64,000 bases of DNA from Glandiceps talaboti (Eukaryota > Hemichordata > Enteropneusta > Spengelidae): the NCBI RefSeq assembly GCF_964340395.1, contig NC_135551.1:814001-878000 (forward strand). Direction: 5' to 3'. Shown here piece after piece: positions 31,182-45,600 of this stretch; the first letter of the stretch is position 1; each line of letters begins with the position of its first letter. The notes beneath the pieces are model-generated. The model searched no databases and had not been told where the DNA came from. It was given only the letters and a program-made list of their open reading frames with translations. The position numbers and the translations under genes are program-made.

Positions 31182-31496
31182 AAGCCTGTCCATAGTACAA
31201 AATCTGATCTGGATCCTGTTCAATTTACCTGTCCATACTTATGGTTAATTTGAATTAACTGGTCCGGATCATAGCCTACTCTGGGTGGTGGTTTCGATCC
31301 AGATCAAAGTAATTTGAATGAACTGGTCCGGATCGTAGCCTACGCTGGGTGGTGGTTTCGATCCAGATCAAAGTAACAATCAGTTAGGCCTGGCGTGAAC
31401 AGGTGCATACTTGAGTGAATTAGTTTGGTAATCCAAATCGGAGCTGGTACATGTGTGGACAGGTACGCTAATGTAATTCGGATCAAATCCATCTTT

Positions 31497-31984
31497 AAAT
31501 TTTTAGCTCCCATATGGGAGCTCATGTGGTGGTGATGTCTGTCTGTCTGTCTGTCTGTCTGTAGAATTTTGTTCCACTGATATCTCAAAAAGTACTGAAG
31601 CAAATGTTGTCCAATTTACTGCATGGCATTGGTGGGTGTGTTTTGCATAATTAATATTAATTTGCATAATGATTTTATAAATGGGGCTATACATGCAGAA
31701 CAGCTGCACCAAATTCAATGGAAGTTGATACATCTACGGATCATACAAAGATATAACAGCTCTAAAAGTCATTAACTTGTGTAAAGTTAATCAAGGGCTA
31801 ATTTGCATAATTAATGAATGTTTTGTAACTTAGGTTATGCATCCAGAAGGGCTTTATCAAATTTGATTAAACTTGCCACAGATATTGATCATACAGAGAT
31901 AAGATAGTTCTTAATGCTGTCAATTAATTGTTCATTTGCATAATTAATGAACTTTGGCAATTACGGACTATACCAAGAAAGACT
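31497..31984 (+). repeat. R2 repeat, interrupted copy
   Basis: AATTTTTAGCTCCCATATGGGAGC, (CTGT)n and R2 body words ('CAGAACAGCTGCACCAAATT', 'TTGCATAATTAATGAATG', 'CTATACCAAGAAAGACT'). The match stops at 31984 where H2 begins. An R2 fragment ('TTACAAATGGGGCTACACAT', 'GTGGATCATACAAAGATATA') reappears at 32845-32925, so H2 and ~400 bp of other sequence lie inside this R2. Confidence 0.75.
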
Positions 31985-32440
31985 TTCTGTTTGCAAACGT
32001 ACGGTTATTATTGCCTTGAAGTTGCAGAGCAAATCATTCCCGCACAATTTGTGTATGTAACTGTTTTGTAAATCTCTAAGTGCAGTGTGACCTGTGATAA
32101 TTTGAATATGACCCATCGTATACAAAACGTATCAACAGTTTCATGTGCCCCATGGCCATTTCCTGATGTGGAGAGCTTGTATGGGGGAGTTTTGAAATTA
32201 TGGGCTGTTATTATCTATCAATGTGATTGGTTACTTATTAACAAACACATGGTTAGAAAACGCTTTGCTGATATCATTGACAGCCATTGCGAAGCTGTTC
32301 ATGGGCGAAGCGATGATCAAATAGACCACTGTCTTCAGCAGACAGTTTATACTGAAAACTTCACTCAGAAATTCATACCACCTTGTCACCATTTCATTGT
32401 CACTAAAACTGAAACTTGTTCTTTTTGAGCTTCATTACTA
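31985..32440 (-). mobile_element. H2: relative of the H1 hAT-like element
   Basis: The reverse complement matches about 18890-19320 of H1 at moderate identity. Matching words include CAAACGTACGGTT, 'CAGTGTGACCTGTGA', 'AATATGACCCATCGTAT', 'CAGTTTCATGTGCCCCATG', 'GATTGGTTACTTATTAACA' and 'CACCATTTCATT'. A 113-codon open frame on + (32087-32428) overlaps it, but the H1 counterpart is not open, so coding is doubtful. Termini were not found. The next ~400 bp (32441-32840) is unassigned. Confidence 0.55.
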
Positions 32441-33000
32441 GATGATCGACTGCATTCACTGTCATTGATGTCATGGAACTTACTTTGTGCACTGCAGTAC
32501 CATACCGTAAGTGCATACTGTACAGCTTTTTATGTATATTGTACTGTGGTACAGTTCGACTCAGATAACAACTATAACAGATTTGTTCAGAGTTCGTTCT
32601 AGCTCAGAGCGCATATTTCCAGAGAGTGATTACCATAGGATAACGAAAGCCCAGAAGATAATATTAAACCACTGTACAGAGTATTGTTGCATATTATAAA
32701 TGTTTTCTTGTGACATTTTGGAAGTGTAAGCTGTGTATGTGTATACAGAGTGCAGAAGAATGCCATGTGTACATGTACATGTAAACATTTGTATTTCTGA
32801 AATACATGTAATAAGTATGCAAAGTAGGAAAAGATGCATCGTAATTGGCATAATTAATGATTTTACAAATGGGGCTACACATGCCGAATGGCTACATCCG
32901 TGGATCATACAAAGATATACAAGAGCATTTTCAGTTCATCTCTGGTTTAGTGTAGTTGGAAAGTGGATTTGATGCGGATTAAAGTGATCCGGATCAGTTT

Positions 33001-33440
33001 CATTCAGATTGGATCCAGATCAGATATGGACAGGGCTTTTGTCCTGGGTTTACATAAATAATATACATCTGTTTAATTCAGATTGGATCCAGATCAGATA
33101 TGGACAGGGCTTTTGTCCTGGGTTTACATAAATAATCTGCATCTGTTTAATTCAGATTGGATCCAGATCAGATATGGACAGGGCTTTTGTCCTGGGTTTA
33201 CATAAATAATCTGCATCTGTTTAATTCAGATTGGATCCAGATCAGATATGGACAGGGCTTTAGTCCAGGGTCTACATAAATAATCTACATCTGTTTAATT
33301 CAGATTGGATCCAGATCAGATATGGACAGGGCTTTTGTCCTGGGTTTACATAAATAATCTGCATCTGTTTAATTCAGATTGGATCCAGATCAGATATGGA
33401 CAGGGCTTTAGTCCAGGGTTTACATAAATAATGTACATCT
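33001..33440 (+). repeat. 74-bp tandem repeat, six copies
   Basis: The units start at 33007, 33081, 33155, 33229, 33303 and 33377 (GATTGGATCCAGATCAGATA). Each contains the right terminus of the surrounding element (TATGGACAGGGCTT) plus TGTCCTGGGTTTACATAAAT and 'CTGTTTAATTCA'. Copies 4 and 6 have TTAGTCCAGGG instead of TTTGTCCTGGG. The 220 bp after it (33441-33660) is unassigned. Confidence 0.93.
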
Positions 33441-33660
33441 GCAAGAGTTAATCATACTTATCAGAAAATTGTGAACAATTTTGCAGTGAGCCAGATAATG
33501 TTATATTTTATTCCAAAAACCACCTGACATGAATTATGATAAGAATAAAAACATTAATTTCAAATTTATTGCAACAGACAATTTAATGATGATGATTAAA
33601 CTAAAGCTAGTTGGCTTGAATGGTCAAGGGATTCTAATAACAATATTTGTTTGTCTCATC

Positions 33661-36600
33661 TCTTGAACTCTTTATTCTAACTAAGGGTTGTATATGTTAG
33701 TATGTCCCTTGAATTCTTTATTCTAAGGGTTGTATATGTTAGTATGTCCATTGAATTCTTTATTCTAAGGGTTGTATATGTTAGTATGTCCCTTGAACTC
33801 TTTATTCTAACTAAGGGTTGTATATGTTAGTATGTCCCTTGAACTCTTTATTCTAACTAAGGGTTGTATATGTTAGTATGTCTTTTGAACTCTTTATTCT
33901 AAGGGTTGTATATGTTAGTATGTCCATTGAATTCTTTATTCTAAGGGTTATATATGTTAGTATGTCCCTTGAACTCTTTATTCTAAGGGTTGTATATGTT
34001 AGTATGTCCCTTGAACTCTTTATTCTAAGGGTTGTATTTGTTAGTATGTCCCTTGAACTCTTTATTCTAAGGGTTGTATATGTTAGTATGTCCCTTGAAC
34101 TCTTTATTCTAAGGGTTGTATATGTTAGTATGTCCCTTGAACTCTTTATTCTAAGGGTTGTATTTGTTAGTATGTCCCTTGAACTCTTTATTCTAACTAA
34201 GGGTTGTATTTGTTAGTATGTCCCTTGAACTCTTTATTCTAAGGGTTGTATATGTTAGTATGTCCCTTGAACTCTTTATTCTAAGGGTTGTATATGTTAG
34301 TATGTCCCTTGAACTCTTTATTCTAACTAAGGGTTGTATATGTTAGTATGTCCCTTGAACTCTTTATTCTAAGGGTTGTATTTGTTAGTATGTCCCTTGA
34401 ACTCTTTATTCTAAGGGTTGTATATGTTAGTATGTCCCTTGAACTCTTTATTCTAAGGGTTGTATATGTTAGTATGTCCCTTGAACTCTTTATTCTAAGG
34501 GTTGTATATGTTAGTATGTCCCTTGAACTCTTTATTCTAAGGGTTGTATATGTTAGTATGTCCCTTGAACTCTTTATTCTAACTAAGGGTTGTATATGTT
34601 AGTATGTCCCTTGAACTCTTTATTCTAAGGGTTGTATTTGTTAGTATGTCCCTTGAACTCTTTATTCTAAGGGTTGTATATGTTAGTATGTCCCTTGAAC
34701 TCTTTATTCTAACTAAGGATTGTATATGTTAGTATGTCCCTTGAACTCTTTATTCTAAGGGTTGTATATGTTAGTATGTCCCTTGAACTCTTTATTCTAA
34801 GGGTTGTATATGTTAGTATGTCCCTTGAACTCTTTATTCTAAGGGTTGTATATGTTAGTATGTCCCTTGAACTCTTTATTCTAAGGGTTGTATATGTTAG
34901 TATGTCCCTTAAACTCTTTATTCTAAGGGTTGTATTTGTTAGTATGTCCCTTGAACTCTTTATTCTAACTAAGGGTTATATTTGTTAGTATGTCCCTTGA
35001 ACTCTTTATTCTAAGGGTTGTATATGTTAGTATGTCCCTTGAACTCTTTATTCTAAGGGTTGTATTTGTTAGTATGTCCCTTGAACTCTTTATTCTAAGG
35101 GTTGTATATGTTAGTATGTCCCTTGAACTCTTTATTCTAAGTAAGGGTTGTATATGTTAGTATGTCCCTTGAACTCTTTATTCTAAGGGTTGTATTTGTT
35201 AGTATGTCCCTTAAACTCTTTATTCTTTATTCTAAGGGTTGTATATCTTAGTATGTCCCTTGAACTCTTTATTCTAACTAAGGATTGTATATGTTAGTAT
35301 GTCCCTTGAACTCTTTATTCTAAGGGTTGTATATGTTAGTATGTCCCTTGAACTCTTTATTCTAAGGGTTGTATATGTTAGTATGTCCCTTGAACTCTTT
35401 ATTCTAAGGGTTGTATATGTTAGTATGTCCCTTGAACTCTTTATTCTAAGGGTTGTATATGTTAGTATGTCCCTTGAACTCTTTATTCTAAGGGTTGTAT
35501 ATGTTAGTATGTCCCTTGAACTCTTTATTCTAAGGGTTGTATTTGTTAGTATGCCCCTTGAACTCTTTATTCTAAGGGTTGTATATGTTAGTATGTCGCT
35601 TGAACTCTTTATTCTAACTAAGGGTTGTATTTGTTAGTATGTCCCTTGAACTCTTTATTCCAAGGGTTGTATATGTTAGTATGTCCCTTGAACTCTTTAT
35701 TCTAAGGGTTGTATATGTTAGTATATCCCTTGAACTCTTTATTCTAAGGGTTGTATTTGTTAGTATGTCCCTTGAACTCTTTATTCTAACTAAGGGTTGT
35801 ATATGTTAGTATGTCCCTTGAACTCTTTATTCTAAGGGTTGTATATGTTAGTATGTCCATTGAACTCTTTATTCTAACTAAGGGTTGTATATGTTAGTAT
35901 GTCCATTGAATTCTTTATTCTAAGGGTTGTATATGTTAGTATGTCCCTTGAACTCTTTATTCTAACTAAGGGTTGTATATGGTAGTATGTCCCTTGAACT
36001 CTTTATTCTAAGGGTTGTATATGTTAGTATGTCCCTTGAACTCTTTATTCTAAGGGTTGTATATGTTAGTATGTCCCTTGAACTGTTTATTCTAAGGGTT
36101 GTATATGTTAGTATGTCCCTTGAACTCTTTATTCTAACTAAGGGTTGTATATGTTAGTATGTCCCTTGAACTCTTTATTCTAAGGGTTGTATATGTTAGT
36201 ATGTCCCTTGAACTTTTTATTCTAAGGGTTGTATATGTTAGTATGTCTTTTGAACTCTTTATTCTAAGGGTTGTATTTGTTAGTATGTCCCTTGAACTCT
36301 TTATTCTAACTAAGGGTTGTATTTGTTAGTATGTCCCTTGAACTCTTTATTCTAAGGGTTGTATATGTTAGTATGTCCCTTGAACTCTTTATTCTAAGGG
36401 TTGTATATGTTAGTATGTCCCTTGAACTCTTTATTCTAACTAAGGGTTGTATATGTTAGTATGTCCCTTGAACTCTTTATTCTAAGGGTTGTATATGTTA
36501 GTATGTCCCTTGAACTCTTTATTCTATGGGTTGTATATCTTAGTATGTCCCTTGAACTCTTTATTCTAAGGGTTGTATATGTTAGTATGTCCCTTGAACT

Positions 36601-39600
36601 CTTTATTCTAAGGGTTGTATATCTTAGTATGTCCCTTGAACTCTTTATTCTATGGGTTGTATATGTTAGTATGTCCCTTGAACTCTTTATTCTAAGGGTT
36701 GTATATGTTAGTATGTCGCTTGAACTCTTTATTCTAACTAAGGGTTGTATTTGTTAGTATGTCCCTTGAACTCTTTATTCTAAGGGTTGTATATGTTAGT
36801 ATATCCCTTGAACTCTTTATTCTAAGGGTTGTATTTGTTAGTATGTCCCTTGAACTCTTTATTCTAACTAAGGGTTGTATATGTTAGTATGTCCCTTGAA
36901 CTCTTTATTCTAAGGGTTGTATATGTTAGTATGTCCATTGAACTCTTTATTCTAACTAAGGGTTGTATATGTTAGTATGTCCATTGAATTCTTTATTCTA
37001 AGGGTTGTATATGTTAGTATGTCCCTTGAACTCTTTATTCTAACTAAGGGTTGTATATGTTAGTATGTCCCTTGAACTCTTTATTCTAAGGGTTGTATAT
37101 GTTAGTATGTCCCTTGAACTCTTTATTCTAAGGGTTGTATATGTTAGTATGTCCCTTGAACTGTTTATTCTAAGGGTTGTATTTGTTAGTATGTCCCTTG
37201 AACTCTTTATTCTAAGGGTTGTATATGTTAGTATGTCCCTTGAACTTTTTATTCTAAGGGTTGTATATGTTAGTATGTCTTTTGAACTCTTTATTCTAAG
37301 GGTTGTATTTGTTAGTATGTCCCTTGAACTCTTTATTCTAACTAAGGGTTGTATTTGTTAGTATGTCCCTTGAACTCTTTATTCTAAGGGTTGTATATGT
37401 TAGTATGTCCCTTGAACTCTTTATTCTAAGGGTTGTATATGTTAGTATGTCCCTTGAACTCTTTATTCTAACTAAGGGTTGTATATGTTAGTATGTCCCT
37501 TGAACTCTTTATTCTAAGGGTTGTATATCTTAGTATGTCCCTTGAACTCTTTATTCTATGGGTTGTATATCTTAGTATGTCCCTTGAACTCTTTATTCTA
37601 AGGGTTGTATATGTTAGTATGTCCCTTGAACTCTTTATTCTAAGGGTTGTATATCTTAGTATGTCCCTTGAACTCTTTATTCTATGGGTTGTATATGTTA
37701 GTATGTCCCTTGAACTCTTTATTCTAAGGTTTGTATATCTTAGTATGTCCCTTGAACTCTTTATTCTAAGGGTTGTATATGTTAGTATGTCCCTTGAACT
37801 CTTTATTCTAAGGGTTGTATATGTTAGTATGTCCCTTGAACTCTTTATTCTAAGGGTTGTATATGTTAGTATGTCCCTTGAACTCTTTATTCTAAGGGTT
37901 GTATTTGTTAGTATGTCCCTTGAACTCTTTATTCTAAGGGTTGTATTTGTTAGTATGTCCCTTGAACTCTTTATTCTAACTAAGGGTTATATTTGTTAGT
38001 ATGTCCCTTGAACTCTTTATTCTAAGGGTTGTATATGTTAGTATGTCCCTTGAACTCTTTATTCTAAGGGTTGTATTTGTTAGTATGTCCCTTGAACTCT
38101 TTATTCTAAGGGTTGTATATGTTAGTATGTCCCTTGAACTCTTTATTATAAGTAAGGGTTGTATATGTTAGTATGTCCCTTGAACTCTTTATTCTAAGGG
38201 TTGTATATGTTAGTATGTCCCTTGAACTCTTTATTATAAGTAAGGGTTGTATATGTTAGTATGTCCCTTGAACTCTTTATTCTAAGGGTTGTATTTGTTA
38301 GTTTGTCCCTTGAACTCTTTATTCTAAGGGTTGTATATGTTAGTATGTCCCTTGAACTCTTTATTCTAACTAAGGATTGTATATGTTAGTATGTCCCTTG
38401 AACTCTTTATTCTAAGGGTTGTATATGTTAGTATGTCCCTTGAACTCTTTATTCTAAGGGTTGTATATGTTAGTATGTCCCTTGAACTCTTTAGTCTAAG
38501 GGTTGTATATGTTAGTATGTCCCTTGAACTCTTTATTCTAAGGGTTGTATATGTTAGTATGTCCCTTGAACTCTTTATTCTAAGGGTTGTATATGTTAGT
38601 ATGTCCCTTGAACTCTTTATTCTAAGGGTTGTATTTGTTAGTATGTCCCTTGAACTCTTTATTCTAAGGGTTGTATTTGTTAGCATGTCCCTTGAACTCT
38701 TTATTCTAAGGGTTGTATATGTTAGTATGTCCCTTGAACTCTTTATTCTAAGGGTTGTATATGTTAGTATGTCCATTGAACTCTTTATTCTAACTAAGGG
38801 TTGTATATGTTAGTATTTCCATTGAATTCTTTATTCTAAGGGTTGTATATGTTAGTATGTCCCTTGAACTCTTTATTCTAACTAAGGGTTGTATATGTTA
38901 GTATGTCCCTTGAACTCTTTATTCTAACTAAGGGTTGTATATGTTAGTATGTCCCTTGAACTCTTTATTCTAAGGGTTGTATATGTTAGTATGTCCCTTG
39001 AACTCTTTATTCTAAGGGTTGTATATGTTAGTATGTCCCTTGAACTCTTTATTCTAACTAAGGATTATATACGTTAGTATGTCCCTTGAACTCTTTATTC
39101 TAAGGGTTGTATATGTTAGTATGTCCCTTGAACTCTTTATTCTAAGGGTTGTATATGTTAGTGTGTCCCTTGAACTCTTTATTCTAAGGGTTGTATATGT
39201 TAGTATGTCCCTTGAACTCTTTATTCTAAGGGTTGTATATGTTAGTATGTCCCTTGAACTCTTTATTCTAACTAAGGGTTGTATATGTTAGTATGTCCCT
39301 TGAACTCTTTATTCTAAGGGTTGTATATGTTAGTGTGTCCCTTGAACTCTTTATTCTAAGGGTTGTATATGTTAGTATATCCCTTGAACTCTTTATTCTA
39401 ACTATGGGTTGTATTTGTTAGTATGTCCCTTGAACTCTTTATTCTAACTAAGGGTTGTATATGTTAGTATGTCCCTTGAACTCTTTATTCTAACTAAGGG
39501 TTGTATTTGTTAGTATGTCCCTTGAACTCTTTATTCTAAGGGTTGTATTTGTTAGTATGTCCCTTGAACTCTTTATTCTAAGGGTTGTATATGTTAGTAT

Positions 39601-42600
39601 GTCCCTTGAACTCTTTATTCTAACTAAGGGTTGTATATGTTAGTATGTCCCTTGAACTCTTTATTCTAACTAAGGGTTGTATATGTTAGTATGTCCCTTG
39701 AACTCTTTATTCTAACTAAGGGTTGTATTTGTTAGTATGTCCCTTGAACTCTTTATTCTAAGGGTTGTATTTGTTAGTATGTCCCTTGAACTCTTTATTC
39801 TAAGGGTTGTATATGTTAGTATGTCCCTTGAACTCTTTATTCTAACTAAGGGTTGTATATGTTAGTATGTCCCTTGAACTCTTTATTCTAAGGGTTGTAT
39901 ATGTTAGTATGTCCCTTGAACTCTTTATTCTAACTAAGGGTTGTATATGTTAGTATGTCCATTGAATTCTTTATTTTAAGGGTTGTATATGTTAGTATGT
40001 CCCTTGAACTCTTTATTCTAACTAAGGGTTGTATATGTTAGTATGTCCCTTGAACTCTTTATTCTAAGGGTTGTATTTGTTAGTATGTCCCTTGAACTCT
40101 TTATTCGAAGGGTTGTATATGTTAGTATGTCCCTTGAACTCTTTATTCTAAGGGTTGTATATGTTAGTATGTCCCTTGAAATCTTTATTCTATCTAAGGG
40201 TTATATTTGTTAGTATGTCCCTTGAACTCTTTATTCTAAGGGTTGTATATGTTAGTATGTCCCTTGAACTCTTTATTCTAAGGGTTGTATTTGTTAGTAT
40301 GTCCCTTGAACTCTTTATTCTAAGGGTTGTATATGTTAGTATGTCCCTTGAACTCTTTATTCTAAGTAAGGGTTGTATATGTTAGTATGTCCCTTGAACT
40401 CTTTATTCTAAGGGTTGTATTTGTTAGTATGTCCCTTGAACTCTTTATTCTAAGGGTTGTATATGTTAGTATGTCCCTTGAACTCTTTATTCTAAGGGTT
40501 GTATATGTTAGTATGTCCCTTGAACTCTTTATTCTAACTAAGGGTTGTATTTGTTAGTATGTCCCTTGAACTCTTTATTCTAAGGGTTGTATATGTTAGT
40601 ATGTCCCTTGAACTCTTTATTCTAACTAAGGGTTGTATATGTTAGTATGTCCCTTGAACTCTTTATTCTAAGGGTTGTATATGTTAGTATGTCCCTTGAA
40701 CTCTTTATTCTAACTAAGGGTTGTATATGTTAGTATTTCCATTGAATTCTTTATTCTAAGGGTTGTATATGTTAGTATGTCCCTTGAACTCTTTATTCTA
40801 ACTAAGGGTTGTATATGTTAGTATGTCCCTTGAACTCTTTATTCTAACTAAGGGTTGTATATGTTAGTATGTCCCTTGAACTCTTTATTCTAAGGGTTGT
40901 ATATGTTAGTATGTCCCTTGAACTCTTTATTCTAAGGGTTGTATATGTTAGTATGTCCCTTGAACTCTTTATTCTAACTAAGGATTGTATATGTTAGTAT
41001 GTCCCTTGAACTCTTTATTCTAAGGGTTGTATATGTTAGTATGTCCCTTGAACTCTTTATTCTAAGGGTTGTATATGTTAGTGTGTCCCTTGAACTCTTT
41101 ATTCTAAGGGTTGTATATGTTAGTGTGTCCCTTGAACTCTTTATTCTAAGGGTTGTATATGTTAGTATGTCCCTTGAACTCTTTATTCTAAGGGTTGTAT
41201 ATGTTAGTATGTCCCTTGAACTCTTTATTCTAAGGGTTGTATATGTTAGTATGTCCCTTGAACTCTTTATTCTAAGGGTTGTATATGTTAGTATGGCCCT
41301 TGAACTCTTTATTCTAAGGGTTGTATTTGTTAGTATGTCCCTTGAACTCTTTATTCTAACTAAGGGTTGTATATGTTAGTATGTCCATTGAATTCTTTAT
41401 TTTAAGGGTTGTATATGTTAGTATGTCCCTTGAACTCTTTATTCTAACTAAGGGTTGTATATGTTAGTATGTCCCTTGAACTCTTTATTCTAAGGGTTGT
41501 ATTTGTTAGTATGTCCCTTGAACTCTTTATTCTAAGGGTTGTATATGTTAGTATGTCCCTTGAACTCTTTATTCTAAGGGTTGTATATGTTAGTATGTCC
41601 CTTGAACTCTTTATTCTAACTAAGGGTTGTATTTGTTAGTATGTCCCTTGAACTCTTTATTCTAAGGGTTGTATATGTTAGTATGTCCCTTGAACTCTTT
41701 ATTCTAAGGGTTGTATATGTTAGTATGTCCCTTGAACTCTTTATTCTAAGGGTTGTATATGTTAGTATGTCCCTTGAACTCTTTATTCTAAGGGTTGTAT
41801 ATGTTAGTATGTCCCTTGAACTCTTTATTCTAAGGGTTGTATATGTTAGTATGTCCCTTGAACTCTTTATTCTAAGGGTTGTATATGTTAGTATGTCCCT
41901 TGAACTCTTTATTCTAAGGGTTGTATTTGTTAGTATGTCCCTTGAACTCTTTATTCTAAGGGTTGTATATGTTAGTATGTCGCCTGAACTCTTTATTCTA
42001 ACTAAGGGTTGTATTTGTTAGTATGTCCCTTGAACTCTTTATTCCAAGGGTTGTATATGTTAGTATGTCCCTTGAACTCTTTATTCTAAGGGTTGTATAT
42101 GTTAGTATATCCCTTGAACTCTTTATTCTAAGGGTTGTATTTGTTAGTATGTCCCTTGAACTCTTTATTCTAACTAAGGGTTGTATATGTTAGTATGTCC
42201 CTTGAACTCTTTATTCTAAGGGTTGTATATGTTAGTATGTCCATTGAACTCTTTATTCTAACTAAGGGTTGTATATGTTAGTATGTCCATTGAATTCTTT
42301 ATTCTAAGGGTTGTATATGTTAGTATGTCCCTTGAACTCTTTATTCTAACTAAGGGTTGTATATGTTAGTATGTCCCTTGAACTCTTTATTCTAAGGGTT
42401 GTATATGTTAGTATGTCCCTTGAACTCTTTATTCTAAGGGTTGTATATGTTAGTATGTCTTTTGAACTCTTTATTCTAAGGGTTGTATTTGTTAGTATGT
42501 CCCTTGAACTCTTTATTCTAACTAAGGATTGTATTTGTTAGTATGTCCCTTGAACTCTTTATTCTAAGGGTTGTATATGTTAGTATGTCCCTTGAACTCT

Positions 42601-45600
42601 TTATTCTAAGGGTTGTATTTGTTAGTATGTCCCTTGAGCTCTTTATTCTAACTAAGGGTTGTATTTGTTAGTATGTCCCTTGAACTCTTTATTCTAAGGG
42701 TTGTATATGTTAGTATGTCCCTTGAACTCTTTATTCTAAGGGTTGTATATGTTAGTATGTCCCTTGAACTCTTTATTCTAACTAAGGGTTGTATATGTTA
42801 GTATGTCCCTTGAACTCTTTATTCTAAGGGTTGTATATGTTAGTATGTCCCTTGAACTCTTTATTCTAAGGGTTGTATATCTTAGTATGTCCCTTGAACT
42901 CTTTATTCTATGGGTTGTATATGTTAGTATGTCCCTTGAACTCTTTATTCTAAGGGTTGTATATGTTAGTATGTCCCTTGAACTCTTTATTCTAAGGGTT
43001 GTATATCTTAGTATGTCCCTTGAACTCTTTATTCTATGGGTTGTATATGTTAGTATGTCCCTTGAACTCTTTATTCTAAGGGTTGTATATCTTAGTATGT
43101 CCCTTGAACTCTTTATTCTAAGGGTTGTATATGTTAGTATGTCCCTTGAACTCTTTATTCTAAGGGTTGTATATGTTAGTATGTCCCTTGAACTCTTTAT
43201 TCTAAGGGTTGTATATGTTAGTATGTCCCTTGAACTCTTTATTCTAAGGGTTGTATTTGTTAGTATGTCCCTTGAACTCTTTATTCTAACTAAGGGTTAT
43301 ATTTGTTAGTATGTCCCTTGAACTCTTTATTCTAAGGGTTGTATATGTTAGTATGTCCCTTGAACTCTTTATTCTAAGGGTTGTATATGTTAGTATGTCC
43401 CTTGAACTCTTTATTATAAGTAAGGGTTGTATATGTTAGTATGTCCCTTGAACTCTTTATTCTAAGGGTTGTATATGTTAGTATGTCCCTTGAACTCTTT
43501 ATTCTAAGGGTTGTATTTGTTAGTATGTCCCTTGAACTCTTTATTCTAACTAAGGGTTATATTTGTTAGTATGTCCCTTGAACTCTTTATTCTAAGGGTT
43601 GTATTTGTTAGTATGTCCCTTGAACTCTTTATTCTAAGGGTTGTATATGTTAGTATGTCCCTTGAACTCTTTATTATAAGTAAGGGTTGTATATGTTAGT
43701 ATGTCCCTTGAACTCTTTATTCTAAGGGTTGTATTTGTTAGTTTGTCCCTTGAACTCTTTATTCTAAGGGTTGTATATGTTAGTATGTCCCTTGAACTCT
43801 TTATTCTAACTAAGGATTGTATATGTTAGTATGTCCCTTGAACTCTTTATTCTAAGGGTTGTATATGTTAGTATGTCCCTTGAACTCTTTATTCTAAGGG
43901 TTGTATATGTTAGTATGTCCCTTGAACTCTTTAGTCTAAGGGTTGCATATGTTAGTATGTCCCTTGAACTCTTTATTCTAAGGGTTGTATATGTTAGTAT
44001 GTCCCTTGAACTCTTTATTCTAAGGGTTGTATATGTTAGTATGTCCCTTGAACTCTTTATTCTAAGGGTTGTATTTGTTAGTATGTCCCTTGAACTCTTT
44101 ATTCTAAGGGTTGTATATGTTAGTATGTCACTTGAACTCTTTATTCTAACTAAGGGTTGTATTTGTTAGTATGTCCCTTGAACTCTTTATTCTAAGGGTT
44201 GTATATGTTAGTATGTCCCTTGAACTCTTTATTCTAAGGGTTGTATATGTTAGTATGTCCCTTGAACTCTTTATTCTAAGGGTTGTATATGTTAGTATGT
44301 CCCTTGAACTCGTTATTCTAACTAAGGGTTGTATATGTTAGTATTTCCATTGAATTCTTTATTCTAAGGGTTGTATATGTTAGTATGTCCCTTGAACTCT
44401 TTATTCTAACTAAGGGTTGTATATGTTAGTATGTCCCTTGAACTCTTTATTCTAACTAAGGGTTGTATATGTTAGTATGTCCCTTGAACTCTTTATTCTA
44501 AGGGTTGTATATGTTAGTATGTCCCTTGAACTCTTTATTCTAAGGGTTGTATATGTTAGTATGTCCCTTGAACTCTTTATTCTAACTAAGGATTGTATAT
44601 GTTAGTATGTCCCTTGAACTCTTTATTCTAAGGGTTGTATATGTTAGTATGTCCCTTGAACTCTTTATTCTAAGGGTTGTATATGGTAGTGTGTCCCTTG
44701 AACTCTTTATTCTAAGGGTTGTATATGTTAGTATGTCCCTTGAACTCTTTATTCTAACTATGGGTTGTATTTGTTAGTATGTCCCTTGAACTCTTTATTC
44801 TAACTAAGGGTTGTATATGTTAGTATGTCCCTTGAACTCTTTATTCTAACTAAGGGTTGTATTTGTTAGTATGTCCCTTGAACTCTTTATTCTAAGGGTT
44901 GTATTTGTTAGTATGTCCCTTGAACTCTTTATTCTAAGGGTTGTATATGTTAGTATGTCCCTTGAACTCTTTATTCTAACTAAGGGTTGTATATGTTAGT
45001 ATGTCCCTTGAACTCTTTATTCTAACTAAGGGTTGTATATGTTAGTATGTCCCTTGAACTCTTTATTCTAACTAAGGGTTGTATTTGTTAGTATGTCCCT
45101 TGAACTCTTTATTCTAAGGGTTGTATTTGTTAGTATGTCCCTTGAACTCTTTATTCTAAGGGTTGTATATGTTAGTATGTCCCTTGAACTCTTTATTCTA
45201 ACTAAGGGTTGTATATGTTAGTATGTCCCTTGAACGCTTTATTCTAAGGGTTGTATATGTTAGTATGTCCCTTGAACTCTTTATTCTAAGGGTTGTATAT
45301 GTTAGTATGTCCCTTGAACTCTTTATTCTAACTAAGGGTTGTATATGTTAGTATGTCCCTTGAACTCTTTATTCTAAGTGTTGTATATGTTAGTATGTCC
45401 CTTGAACTCTTTATTCTAAGGGTTGTATATCTTAGTATGTCCCTTGAACTCTTTATTCTATGGGTTGTATATGTTAGTATGTCCCTTGAACTCTTTATTC
45501 TAAGGGTTGTATATGTTAGTATGTCCCTTGAACTCTTTATTCTAAGGGTTGTATATCTTAGTATGTCCCTTGAACTCTTTATTCTATGGGTTGTATATGT

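Larger units (their letters stand above)
31182..33440. mobile_element. Inverted-end element with amplified right terminus, split by R2
   Basis: The left end AAGCCTGTCCAT..ATCTGATCTGGATCC is the inverse of the right-end words GGATCCAGATCAGAT and ATGGACAGGGCTT. The left part also has a ~68-bp duplication (GGTCCGGATCATAGCC.. and GGTGGTTTCGATCCAGATCA at 31262 and 31323). At 31497 an R2 repeat interrupts; element words (GATCCGGATCAGTTTC) return at ~32950. The right end is tandemly amplified (33001-33440). No protein is encoded. Confidence 0.65.

Noticed and set aside
32087-32428. 113-codon ORF in H2 as a transposase piece
   Set aside because: The matching region of H1 is not open in the corresponding frame, and no hAT motifs (zinc finger, RW, dimerisation) are seen in it.
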